A stretch of DNA of 39,104 nt from Paraburkholderia sp. (lineage in GTDB: Bacteria > Pseudomonadota > Gammaproteobacteria > Burkholderiales > Burkholderiaceae), in the NCBI RefSeq assembly GCF_024281035.1, contig NZ_JAMXLH010000031.1:1-39104 (forward strand), given 5' to 3'. The notes under the pieces were generated by a model that was not told the origin of the DNA, made no database searches, and worked only from the letters and a program-made list of their open reading frames with translations. Positions 30,894 to 39,104 of this stretch are shown piece after piece. Positions within the stretch are counted from its first letter, which is position 1. Every line of letters begins with the position of its first letter. A program made the translations under genes and the position numbers.

Positions 30894-31625
30894 TCACACC
30901 GGGACGACCGGCTCCTCGTGCAGCACGCCGTCGCGCAGCCGCACGGTGCGGTCGCAGCGGGCAGCAAGATCCGGGTCGTGCGTGACGATGACGAAGCTCG
31001 TGTCGAACGTATCGGACAGTTCGAGCATCAGGTTGAACACGGTGTCCGCGGTGCTGCCGTCGAGGTTGCCGGTCGGCTCGTCGGCCAGCACGCACGCGGG
31101 CCTGGTCACGAGCGCACGGGCAATCGCCACACGCTGGCGCTCGCCGCCCGAGAGCTGCCCGGGCCGGTGCTTCGCGCGATGCGCGAGCCCCACGCGGTCG
31201 AGCGTCGCGAACGCCTCGCGGCGCGCGTCGTCCTGGGTCATGCGGCGAATCCGCAGCGGCATCGCGACGTTGTCGAGCGCCGTGAACTCCGGCAGCAGAT
31301 GGTGGAACTGATAGACGAAGCCGAGCGCGCGGTTGCGCAGATCGTTGCGCTCGCGCTCGGAGAGTTCGGTAAACGGCTTGCCGAGCACCGAGACCTTGCC
31401 CGTGCCCGGTTCGTCGAGGCCGCCCAGCACGTGCAGCAGCGTGCTCTTGCCGGAGCCCGACGCGCCCACGATCGCGAGCTTCTCGCCGCGCCGCACCTTC
31501 AGTTCGGTGTGCCTGAGCACCGGCACTTCGAGGCCGCCCTGGCTGAACGTCTTGGAGATGCCATGCGCTTCGAGCACGTAGGGATAGTCGCCCGCAGCGG
31601 CGAACAGCGATTGACGGTCATTCAT
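30894..31625 (-). CDS. lolD: Lipoprotein-releasing ABC transporter ATPase LolD
   Basis: LolD powers the release of outer-membrane lipoproteins from the inner membrane. The 243-residue protein has the Walker [10 protein letters not shown] (54-62), the ABC signature [10 protein letters not shown] (158-167), Walker B VLADEPTG and the switch histidine His216. The ATG overlaps the end of lolC by 8 nt. It should pair with the single permease encoded upstream, and its cargo includes lipoproteins such as BamB and BamC, both encoded in this window. Confidence 0.96.
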   Translation of the reverse strand: MNDRQSLFAAAGDYPYVLEAHGISKTFSQGGLEVPVLRHTELKVRRGEKLAIVGASGSGKSTLLHVLGGLDEPGTGKVSVLGKPFTELSERERNDLRNRALGFVYQFHHLLPEFTALDNVAMPLRIRRMTQDDARREAFATLDRVGLAHRAKHRPGQLSGGERQRVAIARALVTRPACVLADEPTGNLDGSTADTVFNLMLELSDTFDTSFVIVTHDPDLAARCDRTVRLRDGVLHEEPVVPV

Positions 31626-32871
31626 AGCGCAGTGCCTCCGCGGGACGAACCTTGGCCGCGCGCCAGCTCGGATAGAGCGTTGCAAGCGCCGACAGCACGA
31701 ACGCAATCAAGCCGATGCGGATCACGTCGGAGGCGACGAGTTCCGAAGGCAGCTCGCTGATGAAGTAGACGGAAGGCGGCAGGAACTGCACGCCGAGCAG
31801 ATGCTCGATCATCGGCACGAGCCACGGAATGCTCCACGCGATCAGGCAGCCGAGCGCAATGCCGATGCCGGTTCCGACGAAGCCGATCGTCACGCCCTGC
31901 ACGACGAAGATCTTCATGATCGACCCGGGCTGCGCGCCGAGCGTGCGCAAGATGGCGATGTCGGCCTGCTTGTTGGTCACGGTCATCACGAGCGACGACA
32001 CGAGATTGAACGCCGCCACGGCGATGATCAGCGTGAGGATGATGAACATCATGCGCTTTTCGATCTGCACCGCCGAGAACCACGTCTTGTTCTGCTGGGT
32101 CCAGTCGCGGATGTACAGGTCGCCCGTGAGCGTGTGCACGAGCTGGCGTGCGACGGTCGGCGCGCGCTGCATGTCCTTCAGGCGCAAGCGCACGCCGGTC
32201 GGCGCGGGCAGGCGGTAGAGAATCTGGGCATCGCGGATATTCACGAGCGCGAGCGTGCTGTCGTACTCGTAGTGCCCCGATTCGAACACGCCGGCCACGG
32301 TGAACTGCTTCAGGCGCGGCAGCATGCCCGCGGGCGTGATCGACCCCTCGGGCGCGACGAGCGTGACCTTGTCGCCGGTCTGCACGCCGAGGCTCGACGC
32401 CAGATCGGCGCCCAGCACGATGCTGAAGCTGCCCGGCGTCAGGTCGTTCAGGCTGCCCGCCTTCATTTCCTTGCCGATTTCGGAGACTTGCGGCTCCTCC
32501 GACGGCTCGACTCCGCGCAGCGCGACGCCGCTTACGCTGTCACCGCGCGTGAGCAACGCCTGCGCATCCACGTAGGGCGCGGCGCCGATCACCTCGGGAT
32601 TGGCCTTCGCCTCTTTCGCGGTCAGTTGCCAGTCGGGCATCGAACCGGTCGGGGAGAAAATTTCGATGTGCGCGAGCACGGAGAGCATGCGGTCGCGCAC
32701 GTCGCGCTGGAACCCGTTCATCACCGAGAGCACGACGATCAGCGCCGCGACGCCGAGCGCGATCCCCGACATCGAAACGAGCGCGATGAACGAGATGAAC
32801 CCGTTGCCGGACGTGCGCTTGCCGGCGCGGGTGTAGCGCCAGCCTATCTGCCATTCGTAGGGAAGTTTCAA
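31618..32871 (-). CDS. lolC: Lipoprotein-releasing ABC permease LolC/LolE family
   Basis: The 417-residue permease has the LolC/E fold: an N-terminal membrane segment ([30 protein letters not shown] at its core), a large periplasmic domain from about 50 to 260, and three C-terminal segments. I chose the TTG at 32871, because AAGGA lies 5 bases upstream and the family starts at [12 protein letters not shown]; an ATG at 32895 would add 8 residues. No lolE follows; lolD comes next with an 8-nt overlap. The protein may thus act as a LolF-type homodimer. The N-terminal segment is followed by a conserved [11 protein letters not shown]. Confidence 0.93.
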   Translation of the reverse strand: MKLPYEWQIGWRYTRAGKRTSGNGFISFIALVSMSGIALGVAALIVVLSVMNGFQRDVRDRMLSVLAHIEIFSPTGSMPDWQLTAKEAKANPEVIGAAPYVDAQALLTRGDSVSGVALRGVEPSEEPQVSEIGKEMKAGSLNDLTPGSFSIVLGADLASSLGVQTGDKVTLVAPEGSITPAGMLPRLKQFTVAGVFESGHYEYDSTLALVNIRDAQILYRLPAPTGVRLRLKDMQRAPTVARQLVHTLTGDLYIRDWTQQNKTWFSAVQIEKRMMFIILTLIIAVAAFNLVSSLVMTVTNKQADIAILRTLGAQPGSIMKIFVVQGVTIGFVGTGIGIALGCLIAWSIPWLVPMIEHLLGVQFLPPSVYFISELPSELVASDVIRIGLIAFVLSALATLYPSWRAAKVRPAEALRYE

Positions 32872-33222
32872 GCGAATCCTTATCTGCGTCTTCATGATGC
32901 GGCCGATGCGGCGCGTGCGTGCGCACCGCCGCTGTGCCCCGCCCTGCTCCAGCCAGGCACGGGCCGCTGACTGCCGCCCCGCTTGCGCGGCGCGGCGGCC
33001 AAACGCGAAGTTTGCCACATCGGCACACCAATACGCCCGTTGAACCGATGGCGCGCGAACCGCACGCACCTCTTTCGAGCAAAAATTCGCACACAAGTGC
33101 CGGATTCATACGGCGGGACACGTTCTGAAGACGCGCTGAACACGCACGGCGGCGCGCGATCGGGCTACACGATGCCGCGGCATGCCCGGCAGCCGGGGCG
33201 CCGAAGTACAATTCCGCCCATC
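32872..33222. promoter_or_regulatory. Divergent intergenic region between lolC and the rpfE-like gene
   Basis: The 351 bp lie between two divergent transcripts and should hold the promoters of both. I see no gene. On the plus strand TACAAT at 33207-33212 lies 10 nt before the rpfE-like ATG. I could not identify a promoter for lolC on the minus strand. Confidence 0.45.
33207..33212 (+). promoter_or_regulatory. Possible -10 box close to the rpfE-like start
   Basis: TACAAT, 10 nt before the ATG at 33223. If used, the transcript would have a leader of only a few bases, in agreement with the absence of a ribosome binding site. No -35 box is recognised. Confidence 0.3.
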
Positions 33223-34341
33223 ATGCCCGTTGATCGACTTCACCTTCTCATTCCGTTCGCGCTGCCGTCCGCCGCAGTGGCCTCAACCGCCCTCGCAGGC
33301 CTCAATACGCCCGCGCTCGACAAACTCGTCGCTCGCGCCAGCGCGGGCGAAACCGTCATCGGCGAGGATTTTCAGCGCACCCTGCCGCACGAGCGCTGGG
33401 TGGCGAAGCAATTCGGCGTGACCGGCGCGGCAAACACGTCCGCTGCCGCCGACGAAGCGCCGCTCGCCCCCTACATGCTGCTCGCCGACGGCGGCTCGCC
33501 CGGCGACACCGCCTGGGCGTGCGTGCAGCCCGTGCACGTGCGCATCGCCCACGACCATCTGGTTCTGATCGACCCGGCCGCGCTCGATCTCGCCGATGCC
33601 GACGCCGCCACGCTCTACGCCGCAGCGAAGCCGCTGATCGAAGAACTCGGCGTGCAGGTCATTGCGCCGACGCCGTATCGCTGGTATCTCGCGAGCGACA
33701 CGTTCGGCATGCTCACGGGCGCGTCGCCGCTACGCGCGAGCGGGCGCAACATCGAAATCTGGCTGCCGCACGAGGCCGGCTCCGGCAAGCGTTCGCGCGC
33801 CTGGATGAAAGTGCAGAACGAAGTGCAGATGGCATGGCACGAGCACCCCGTCAACGAGGCGCGCGAAGCGCGCGGCCTGCCCGCCGTCAATTCGATCTGG
33901 CTGCATGCCCAGGGCACGATGCGTCCGGTACAAAGTCCGTTCGCGCACGTGCGCTCCGCTGCCGCCGCCACGCGCGGGCTCGCACTCGCGGCGGGCGTCG
34001 ACGTGGGCAGCGCGCCTGCGACGTTCGCCGCTTTCACCGCATCCGCGTCCGGCTCGACCGGCACCGGCGGCACCGGCGGCACCGGCGGCACGACGCTGGT
34101 CGAACTCGACCCGTTTTCCGCGCCGTTCATCGAGCAGGACTGGGGCCGCTGGAACGCGGCCTTCGCAGCCCTGGAGCGCGACTGGTTCGCGCCCGCGCTC
34201 GCGGCGCTGCAGGCGGGCGAGCTTCGCGCGCTTGGCCTCACGCTGTGCGGCGACACCGGCTCAGTCGATCTCACGATCACGCGCGGCGATCTGCGCAAGC
34301 TCTGGCGGCGGCGCGTCCTTGCCTCGCTCTTCATCGAATAA
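33223..34341 (+). CDS. RpfE-like / phosphoglycerate-mutase-like protein (AP superfamily annotation)
   Basis: The 372-residue protein has no motif of known chemistry that I can point to. It resembles proteins annotated as RpfE-type regulators or, loosely, phosphoglycerate mutases, with blocks such as PTPYRWYLASD, EVQMAWHEHPVN, VNSIWLHAQG and ITRGDLRKLWRR. Xanthomonas rpfE, in the rpf virulence-regulation cluster, is next to recJ in a similar order, which supports the call. The linker at about residues 280-291 has three perfect GGCACCGGC-type 9-bp repeats (34063-34089) encoding TGG. The ATG at 33223 lacks a ribosome binding site. recJ starts 22 bp after the stop. Confidence 0.7.
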   Translation: MPVDRLHLLIPFALPSAAVASTALAGLNTPALDKLVARASAGETVIGEDFQRTLPHERWVAKQFGVTGAANTSAAADEAPLAPYMLLADGGSPGDTAWACVQPVHVRIAHDHLVLIDPAALDLADADAATLYAAAKPLIEELGVQVIAPTPYRWYLASDTFGMLTGASPLRASGRNIEIWLPHEAGSGKRSRAWMKVQNEVQMAWHEHPVNEAREARGLPAVNSIWLHAQGTMRPVQSPFAHVRSAAAATRGLALAAGVDVGSAPATFAAFTASASGSTGTGGTGGTGGTTLVELDPFSAPFIEQDWGRWNAAFAALERDWFAPALAALQAGELRALGLTLCGDTGSVDLTITRGDLRKLWRRRVLASLFIE

Positions 34342-34363
34342 CCTCCCGACCAAGCCGTCCCGC

Positions 34364-36103
34364 ATGACCCGAATCGTCACCCGCGCCTCCTCCCCCGCGG
34401 ACACCGAAGTGCTCGTTCGCCACGGCCTGCATCCGGTCCTCGCGCGTCTCTATGCGTCGCGCGGCGTCTGCCAGCCCGACGAAATCGAAACCGGCCTCGC
34501 GCGCCTCATGCCGCCCGCCGCGATGAAGGGCGTCGACGAGGCCGCCGTGCTGCTCGCCGACGCACTCGCCGCAAACCGGCGCATGCTGGTCGTCGCCGAC
34601 TACGACTGCGACGGCGCGACCGCATGCGCCGTGGCCGTGCGCGGGCTGCGCATGCTCGGCGCGCGGATCGACTACCTCGTGCCGAACCGCTTCGAGTACG
34701 GCTACGGCCTCACGCCGGAGATCGTCGCGCTCGCGACCCAGCGTCCGGACCGCACGCCCGACACACCCGGCACGCCCGGCACGCAGCGGCCCGAACTGCT
34801 GATTACCGTCGACAACGGCATCGCGAGCGTCGAGGGCGTGGCCGCGGCCAACGCGCTCGGCATCGATGTGCTCGTCACCGATCACCACCTGCCCGGCGAC
34901 ACGCTGCCCGCCGCGCGCGCGATCGTGAATCCGAACCAGCCGGGGTGCGCGTTCGAAAGCAAGTGCATCGCGGGCGTCGGCGTGATGTTCTACGTGCTGC
35001 TCGCGCTGCGCGCGGAACTGCGCCGCCGCGGCGCGTTCACCGACGCGCGCCCGGAACCGCGCCTCGACGGCCTGCTCGATCTCGTGGCGCTCGGCACCAT
35101 CGCCGACGTCGTGAAGCTCGATGCCAACAACCGCGTGCTGGTCGCGCAAGGGCTCCAGCGCATCCGCAACGGCCGCATGCAGCCCGGCATCGCCGCCCTC
35201 TTTCGCGCCGCGGGCCGCGAAGCGCGCACCGCGTCGGGATTCGACCTCGGCTTCGCGCTCGGGCCGCGCCTGAATGCGGCGGGCCGACTCTCCGACATGT
35301 CGCTCGGCATCGAATGCCTGACCACCGACGATGTCGGCCGCGCGTGGGCACTCGCGCAACAGCTCGACGCCATGAACCGCGAGCGGCGCGAAATCGAGGC
35401 CGGGATGCAGCAGCAGGCGCTGGCCGATCTCGCCGACGTCGATCCCGAAGGCACCGCCACGCTCACCCTCTTCAATCCGGCGTGGCATCAGGGCGTGATC
35501 GGAATCGTCGCAGGCCGGCTCAAGGAGAAATTCCATCGCCCGTCCTTCACGTTCGCGCTCGCCGACGACGGCGGCGAATGCGTAAAGGGCTCGGGCCGCT
35601 CGATCCCCGGGTTCCATCTGCGCGACGCGGTCGATCTGATCAGCAAGCGCGAGCCGGGCCTCATCCACAAGTTCGGCGGCCATGCGATGGCGGCCGGTCT
35701 CACGATCGCCACCGCCGACGTGCCGCGCTTCGCGGCGGCGTTCGAGCGCGTGGGCCGCGAGTGGCTCTCGGCCGAGGCGCTCGCACGCACCGTCGAGACC
35801 GACGGCGACCTCGAAGACGCCTATTTCACGCCGGACTTCGTCGAGATGCTCGACGCAGCGGTTTGGGGCCAGGGCTTCCCGGCGCCGATGTTCGCGGGCG
35901 AATTCGAGGTGGCGTCGCAGGCGCTCGTGAAGGACAAGCATCTGAAGCTGCAACTGTTGCGCGGACGTCAGCGCTTCAACGCGATCTGGTTCAATCACAC
36001 GGAATCGCTGCCGCAGCACACGACACTCGCCTACCGGCTCGTGCGCGACACGTGGAACGGCGTCTCGCGCGTGCAGCTCGTCGTGGAGCACACTGCGGAC
36101 TGA
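34364..36103 (+). CDS. recJ: Single-stranded-DNA exonuclease RecJ
   Basis: RecJ is a 5'-3' exonuclease acting in RecFOR recombination and mismatch repair. The 579-residue protein has the DHH-family motifs ADYDCDGATA, ITVDNGIAS, VTDHHLPGD, the LGTIADVVKLDANN segment and, in the C-terminal DHHA1 domain, GSGRSIPGFHLRDAV and HKFGGHAMAAGL. The first catalytic Asp cluster and the DHH triad look intact. The gene starts 22 bp after the rpfE-like gene and is followed by prfB after about 108 bp with a TATAAT between. Confidence 0.96.
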   Translation: MTRIVTRASSPADTEVLVRHGLHPVLARLYASRGVCQPDEIETGLARLMPPAAMKGVDEAAVLLADALAANRRMLVVADYDCDGATACAVAVRGLRMLGARIDYLVPNRFEYGYGLTPEIVALATQRPDRTPDTPGTPGTQRPELLITVDNGIASVEGVAAANALGIDVLVTDHHLPGDTLPAARAIVNPNQPGCAFESKCIAGVGVMFYVLLALRAELRRRGAFTDARPEPRLDGLLDLVALGTIADVVKLDANNRVLVAQGLQRIRNGRMQPGIAALFRAAGREARTASGFDLGFALGPRLNAAGRLSDMSLGIECLTTDDVGRAWALAQQLDAMNRERREIEAGMQQQALADLADVDPEGTATLTLFNPAWHQGVIGIVAGRLKEKFHRPSFTFALADDGGECVKGSGRSIPGFHLRDAVDLISKREPGLIHKFGGHAMAAGLTIATADVPRFAAAFERVGREWLSAEALARTVETDGDLEDAYFTPDFVEMLDAAVWGQGFPAPMFAGEFEVASQALVKDKHLKLQLLRGRQRFNAIWFNHTESLPQHTTLAYRLVRDTWNGVSRVQLVVEHTAD

Positions 36104-36174
36104 GCGGGGCGCAGGGTCAGGTGCACAGCCAGGCAAACAGCCAGGCGGGCGCCCTTGGCGAGGGGGCAATCGGC

Positions 36175-36180
36175 TATAAT
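36175..36180 (+). promoter_or_regulatory. Candidate prfB promoter -10 box
   Basis: A consensus TATAAT lies 31 nt before the prfB ATG, in the gap after recJ. The best -35 candidate, TTGGCG at 36155-36160, gives a spacing of only 14 nt, so the promoter is uncertain. Confidence 0.4.
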
Positions 36181-36211
36181 TCAACGTTTTACGCCCCGGA
36201 TTACGACACAA

Positions 36212-37316
36212 ATGGAAGCGGAACGTCTTAACGCGATCGAAGCCTCTTTGGCGGACCTGCGCACGCGCGCAGGCGAGCTACGGGGGTATCTTTGACTACG
36301 ATGCCAAGTCCACGCGTCTAGTCGAAGTCAACCGCGAACTCGAAGACCCCGACGTCTGGAACGACGCGAAGCACGCACAGTCGCTCGGCAAGGAAAAGAA
36401 GCTGCTCGAGAACGTGGTGCTCGTGCTCACGGGCATCGAGAACGACGTGCGCGACACCCAGGATCTCTTCGACATGGCGCGCGAGGAAGGCGACGAAGCC
36501 ACGCTCGTCGCCTGCGAAACCGACGCGGCAGCGATCGAGACGCGCGTCGCCGACGTCGAGTTCCGCCGGATGTTCGCGAACCCGGCCGACCCCAATAACG
36601 CCTTCATCGACATCCAGGCCGGCGCGGGCGGCACCGAAGCCTGCGACTGGGCGTCGATGCTGCTGCGCCAGTACCTGCGCTACTGCGAGCGCAAGGGCTT
36701 CAAGACCGAAGTGCTCGAAGAGTCCGAAGGCGACGTCGCCGGCATCAAGAGCGCGACCATCAAGGTCGAAGGCGAATACGCCTACGGCTTCCTGCGCACC
36801 GAAACCGGCATTCACCGCCTCGTGCGCAAGTCGCCGTTCGATTCGTCGGGCGGGCGCCATACGTCGTTCTCGTCGGTGTTCGTCTACCCCGAGGTCGACG
36901 AGTCGTTCGAGATCGACGTCAATCCGGCCGATCTGCGCATCGACACGTTCCGCGCGTCCGGCGCGGGCGGTCAGCACATCAACAAGACCGACTCCGCCGT
37001 GCGTATCACGCACATGCCCTCGGGGATCGTCGTGCAGTGCCAGAACGACCGCTCGCAGCACCGCAACCGCGCTGAGGCCATGGCGATGCTCAAGTCGCGT
37101 CTCTACGAAGCCGAAATTCGCAAGCGCCAGGCGGAGCAGGACAAGCTCGAAGCGGGCAAATCGGACGTGGGCTGGGGCCACCAGATCCGCTCCTACGTGC
37201 TCGACAACAGCCGCATCAAAGATCTGCGCACCAACGTCGAAATCAGCAACACCAAGGCCGTGCTCGACGGCGATCTCGACGATTTCATCAGCGCGAGCCT
37301 GAAACAAGGCGTCTAA
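36212..37316 (+). CDS. prfB: Peptide chain release factor RF2, with programmed +1 frameshift
   Basis: RF2 ends translation at UGA and UAA. The zero frame starts at ATG 36212 and reads 27 codons, ending at the UGA at 36293-36295; the rest is in the +1 frame from GAC at 36294 to the stop at 37316. Together they give a 367-residue protein, the usual RF2 length. The slip site CTT TGA C is preceded by a CGGGGGTAT Shine-Dalgarno-like sequence at 36281-36289. The catalytic GAGGQ motif, the tripeptide SPF that reads the stop codon, and the preceding RAS (Ala where E. coli K-12 has Thr246) are visible. RF2 thus controls its own synthesis, since low RF2 favours the shift. Confidence 0.95.
36281..36296 (+). 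promoter_or_regulatory. Programmed +1 ribosomal frameshift site of prfB
   Basis: The window has CGGGGGT followed by ATC, then CTT TGA C, the conserved RF2 recoding signal. The internal Shine-Dalgarno-like G run and the CUU-UGA-C slip codon stand at the usual spacing. The upstream 27 codons and downstream 340 codons join in one RF2 protein only with a +1 shift. Confidence 0.95.
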
Positions 37317-37341
37317 GAGAGCGCGCTTTTGACAGAACGTT

Positions 37342-37360
37342 AAGCCGCCGTCGCGGCTTT
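37342..37360 (+). terminator. Possible weak terminator after prfB
   Basis: A 7-bp stem, AAGCCGC with GCGGCTT, has a 4-nt loop and is followed by a short TTT. It begins 26 nt after the prfB stop. The T run is too short for a firm terminator, and lysS may still be read from upstream. Confidence 0.35.
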
Positions 37361-37441
37361 CATGGCCGCGACAGCGCAATCCGTGCAGCACGGCACGCCT
37401 TGCGCGGACCCCAGAATCCGAATCACCGAACCGAAGCCATC

Positions 37442-38977
37442 ATGACCGAACCGACCCAGCCGACCGTAGCCAGCACCGCGCCCGAACTGGACGACAACCA
37501 GATCATCGCCGAGCGCCGCGAAAAGCTGCGCGCGCTGCGCGAGGCCGGTGTCGCCTACCCCAACGACTTCCGTCCGGAACACCGCGCCGCCGACCTGCAG
37601 CGCGAGCACGCCGACACCGACAAGGACGCGCTCGAAGCGCAGGCGCTGGAAGTCTCGATCGCGGGCCGCATGATGCTCAAGCGCGTGATGGGCAAGGCAA
37701 GCTTCGCCACGGTGCGCGACGGCTCGGGCCAGATCCAGTTCTTCGTCACGCCCGCCGATGTCGGCGAAACGACTTACGAAGCGTTCAAGAAGTGGGACCT
37801 GGGCGATATCGTCGCCGCGCGCGGCGTGCTGTTCCGCACGAACAAGGGCGAACTGTCGGTGCGCTGCACCGAACTGCGTCTGCTCGCGAAGGCGCTGCGT
37901 CCGCTTCCGGACAAGTTCCACGGCCTCGCCGACCAGGAAATGCGCTATCGCCAGCGCTACGTCGACCTGATCGTCACGCCCGAATCGCGCAAGACGTTCG
38001 TGGCGCGCACGAAGGCCATTTCGTCGGTGCGCCGCTTCATGGCCGACGCCGACTTCATGGAAGTCGAAACGCCGATGCTGCATCCGATCCCGGGCGGCGC
38101 GGCAGCGAAGCCGTTCGTCACGCACCACAATGCGCTCGACATGCAGATGTTCATGCGCATCGCGCCCGAGCTTTATCTGAAGCGCCTCGTTGTCGGCGGC
38201 TTCGAGCGCGTCTTCGAGATCAACCGGAATTTCCGTAACGAAGGCGTGTCGCCGCGTCACAATCCGGAATTCACGATGATGGAGTTCTACGCCGCGTACA
38301 CGGACTACACGTGGCTCATGGACTTCACCGAAGCGCTGATCCGCCAGGCCGCAATCGACGCGCTCGGCAGCGCCGTCGTGACGTATCAGGGCCGCGAACT
38401 CGATCTCTCGAAGCCGTTCCACCGCCTGACGATCACGCAGGCGATCCAGAAGTACGCGCCGCAGTACACCGACGCGCAACTCGCCGACGCCGCATTCCTG
38501 CGCACCGAACTCAAGAAGTTCGGCGTCGACGCCAACCAGCCCGCGTTCCTGAACGCCGGTGTCGGCTCGCTGCAGCTCGCGCTGTTCGAAGAGACGGCCG
38601 AGTCGCAACTGTGGGAGCCGACCTATATCATCGACTACCCGGTGGAAGTGTCGCCGCTCGCGCGCGCATCGGACACGCAGGCGGGCATCACCGAGCGCTT
38701 CGAGCTCTTCATCACGGGCCGCGAGATCGCAAACGGCTTCTCGGAGCTCAACGATCCGGAAGACCAGGCCGCGCGCTTCAAGAAGCAGGTCGAGCAAAAG
38801 GATGCCGGCGACGAGGAAGCGATGTTCTACGACGCCGACTACATCCGCGCGCTCGAGTACGGCATGCCCCCGACGGGCGGCTGCGGCATTGGCATCGACC
38901 GCCTGGTGATGCTGCTCACCGATAGCCCGATCATTCGCGACGTCATCCTCTTCCCGCATCTGCGCCGCGAAGACTGA
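37442..38977 (+). CDS. lysS: Lysyl-tRNA synthetase (class II)
   Basis: LysS charges tRNA-Lys. The 511-residue protein has the N-terminal OB-fold anticodon domain (about 60-170) and the class II core with motif 2 [20 protein letters not shown] and motif 3 [17 protein letters not shown]. The start at 37442 is taken as the usual family start, [10 protein letters not shown]; an upstream in-frame extension of 14 codons has no support, and no clear ribosome binding site is seen. The order recJ, prfB, lysS is shared with other proteobacteria. A strong terminator follows. Confidence 0.97.
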   Translation: MTEPTQPTVASTAPELDDNQIIAERREKLRALREAGVAYPNDFRPEHRAADLQREHADTDKDALEAQALEVSIAGRMMLKRVMGKASFATVRDGSGQIQFFVTPADVGETTYEAFKKWDLGDIVAARGVLFRTNKGELSVRCTELRLLAKALRPLPDKFHGLADQEMRYRQRYVDLIVTPESRKTFVARTKAISSVRRFMADADFMEVETPMLHPIPGGAAAKPFVTHHNALDMQMFMRIAPELYLKRLVVGGFERVFEINRNFRNEGVSPRHNPEFTMMEFYAAYTDYTWLMDFTEALIRQAAIDALGSAVVTYQGRELDLSKPFHRLTITQAIQKYAPQYTDAQLADAAFLRTELKKFGVDANQPAFLNAGVGSLQLALFEETAESQLWEPTYIIDYPVEVSPLARASDTQAGITERFELFITGREIANGFSELNDPEDQAARFKKQVEQKDAGDEEAMFYDADYIRALEYGMPPTGGCGIGIDRLVMLLTDSPIIRDVILFPHLRRED

Positions 38978-39020
38978 GCATAGACGCACGGCGGCGCCCT
39001 GCTGCGCCGCCTGAGCCCGC

Positions 39021-39065
39021 CAAACGGGGCGCATACGGTACTTGCCGCATGCGCCCCGTTTTTTT
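39021..39065 (+). terminator. Strong rho-independent terminator after lysS
   Basis: The arm 39021-39033 (AAACGGGGCGCAT) pairs over 13 bp with 39048-39060, and three more GC pairs continue the helix after one mismatch; a 6-nt loop closes it. Eight T follow (39058-39065). It starts about 43 nt after the lysS stop. Confidence 0.9.
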
Positions 39066-39104
39066 CTGACGTACGATGGCGACTGCGCGTCAGCCGTATG
39101 TAAC

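Noticed and set aside
27857..30985. A long plus-strand open frame of about 1040 codons opposite comEC and tatD
   Set aside because: It is Arg/His-rich and antisense to two clear genes; high-GC codon use on the minus strand leaves the opposite strand open. No known domain is visible.
36212..36295. prfB as a broken gene with an early stop codon
   Set aside because: The stop lies in the canonical RF2 recoding signal, and the downstream frame is intact.
37329..37334. TTGACA as the -35 box of a lysS promoter
   Set aside because: No -10-like hexamer is found 15-19 nt downstream; that space is GC-rich and forms a hairpin.
39066..39104. An inverted repeat (CTGACG and CGTCAG) at the right edge
   Set aside because: Only six bases match and the window ends before the context can be read.

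Overview
The window is ordinary, compact, high-GC chromosomal DNA. Gene content, gene order and protein wording point to a betaproteobacterium of the family Burkholderiaceae (Burkholderia, Paraburkholderia, Caballeronia or a close relative; the genus cannot be fixed from this window). I see no rRNA, tRNA, insertion sequence, prophage, CRISPR array or other sign of recent transfer. Nearly all genes are housekeeping genes, and most lie on the minus strand.

Region 1 (1-8630, minus strand) reads, in the direction of transcription, ndk, rlmN, rodZ-like, ispG, hisS, yfgM-like, bamB, der (cut by the left edge). It joins nucleotide metabolism, rRNA/tRNA methylation, a cytoskeleton-type HTH membrane protein, isoprenoid synthesis, tRNA charging, outer-membrane assembly and ribosome assembly. 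Region 2 (9013-9800) is a single plus-strand Bax inhibitor-1 family membrane protein gene with a good promoter and a bidirectional terminator. Region 3 (9831-19091, minus) runs DUF455 ferritin-like gene, alpha/beta hydrolase, rnm-like PHP phosphoesterase, yciO-like gene, M50 metalloprotease, trpS, methyltransferase, dapA, bamC, MBL-fold hydrolase. Many spacings are under 15 bp.

Region 4 (19265-21403, plus) has a gamma-carbonic-anhydrase-like gene, hslO (Hsp33) and a small Gly/Tyr-rich lipoprotein gene, closed by a bidirectional terminator. Region 5 (21440-32871, minus) runs lolC/F, lolD, tatD, comEC, alpha/beta hydrolase, pyrG, kdsA, eno, ftsB: lipoprotein export, DNA uptake, CTP and KDO synthesis, glycolysis and division. 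Region 6 (33223-39065, plus) is rpfE-like, recJ, prfB (programmed +1 frameshift), lysS, ended by a strong terminator.

I looked for a new multi-gene system and did not find one. The points most worth a second look are small: a four-cysteine [4Fe-4S]-type motif in TrpS, a perfect 16-bp palindrome before an alpha/beta hydrolase gene, an array of 10-nt imperfect repeats inside an inverted repeat between kdsA and eno, a lysine/alanine-rich tail on FtsB, a Gly/Tyr-rich lipoprotein, and two genes whose promoter-like -10 boxes sit almost on the start codon.
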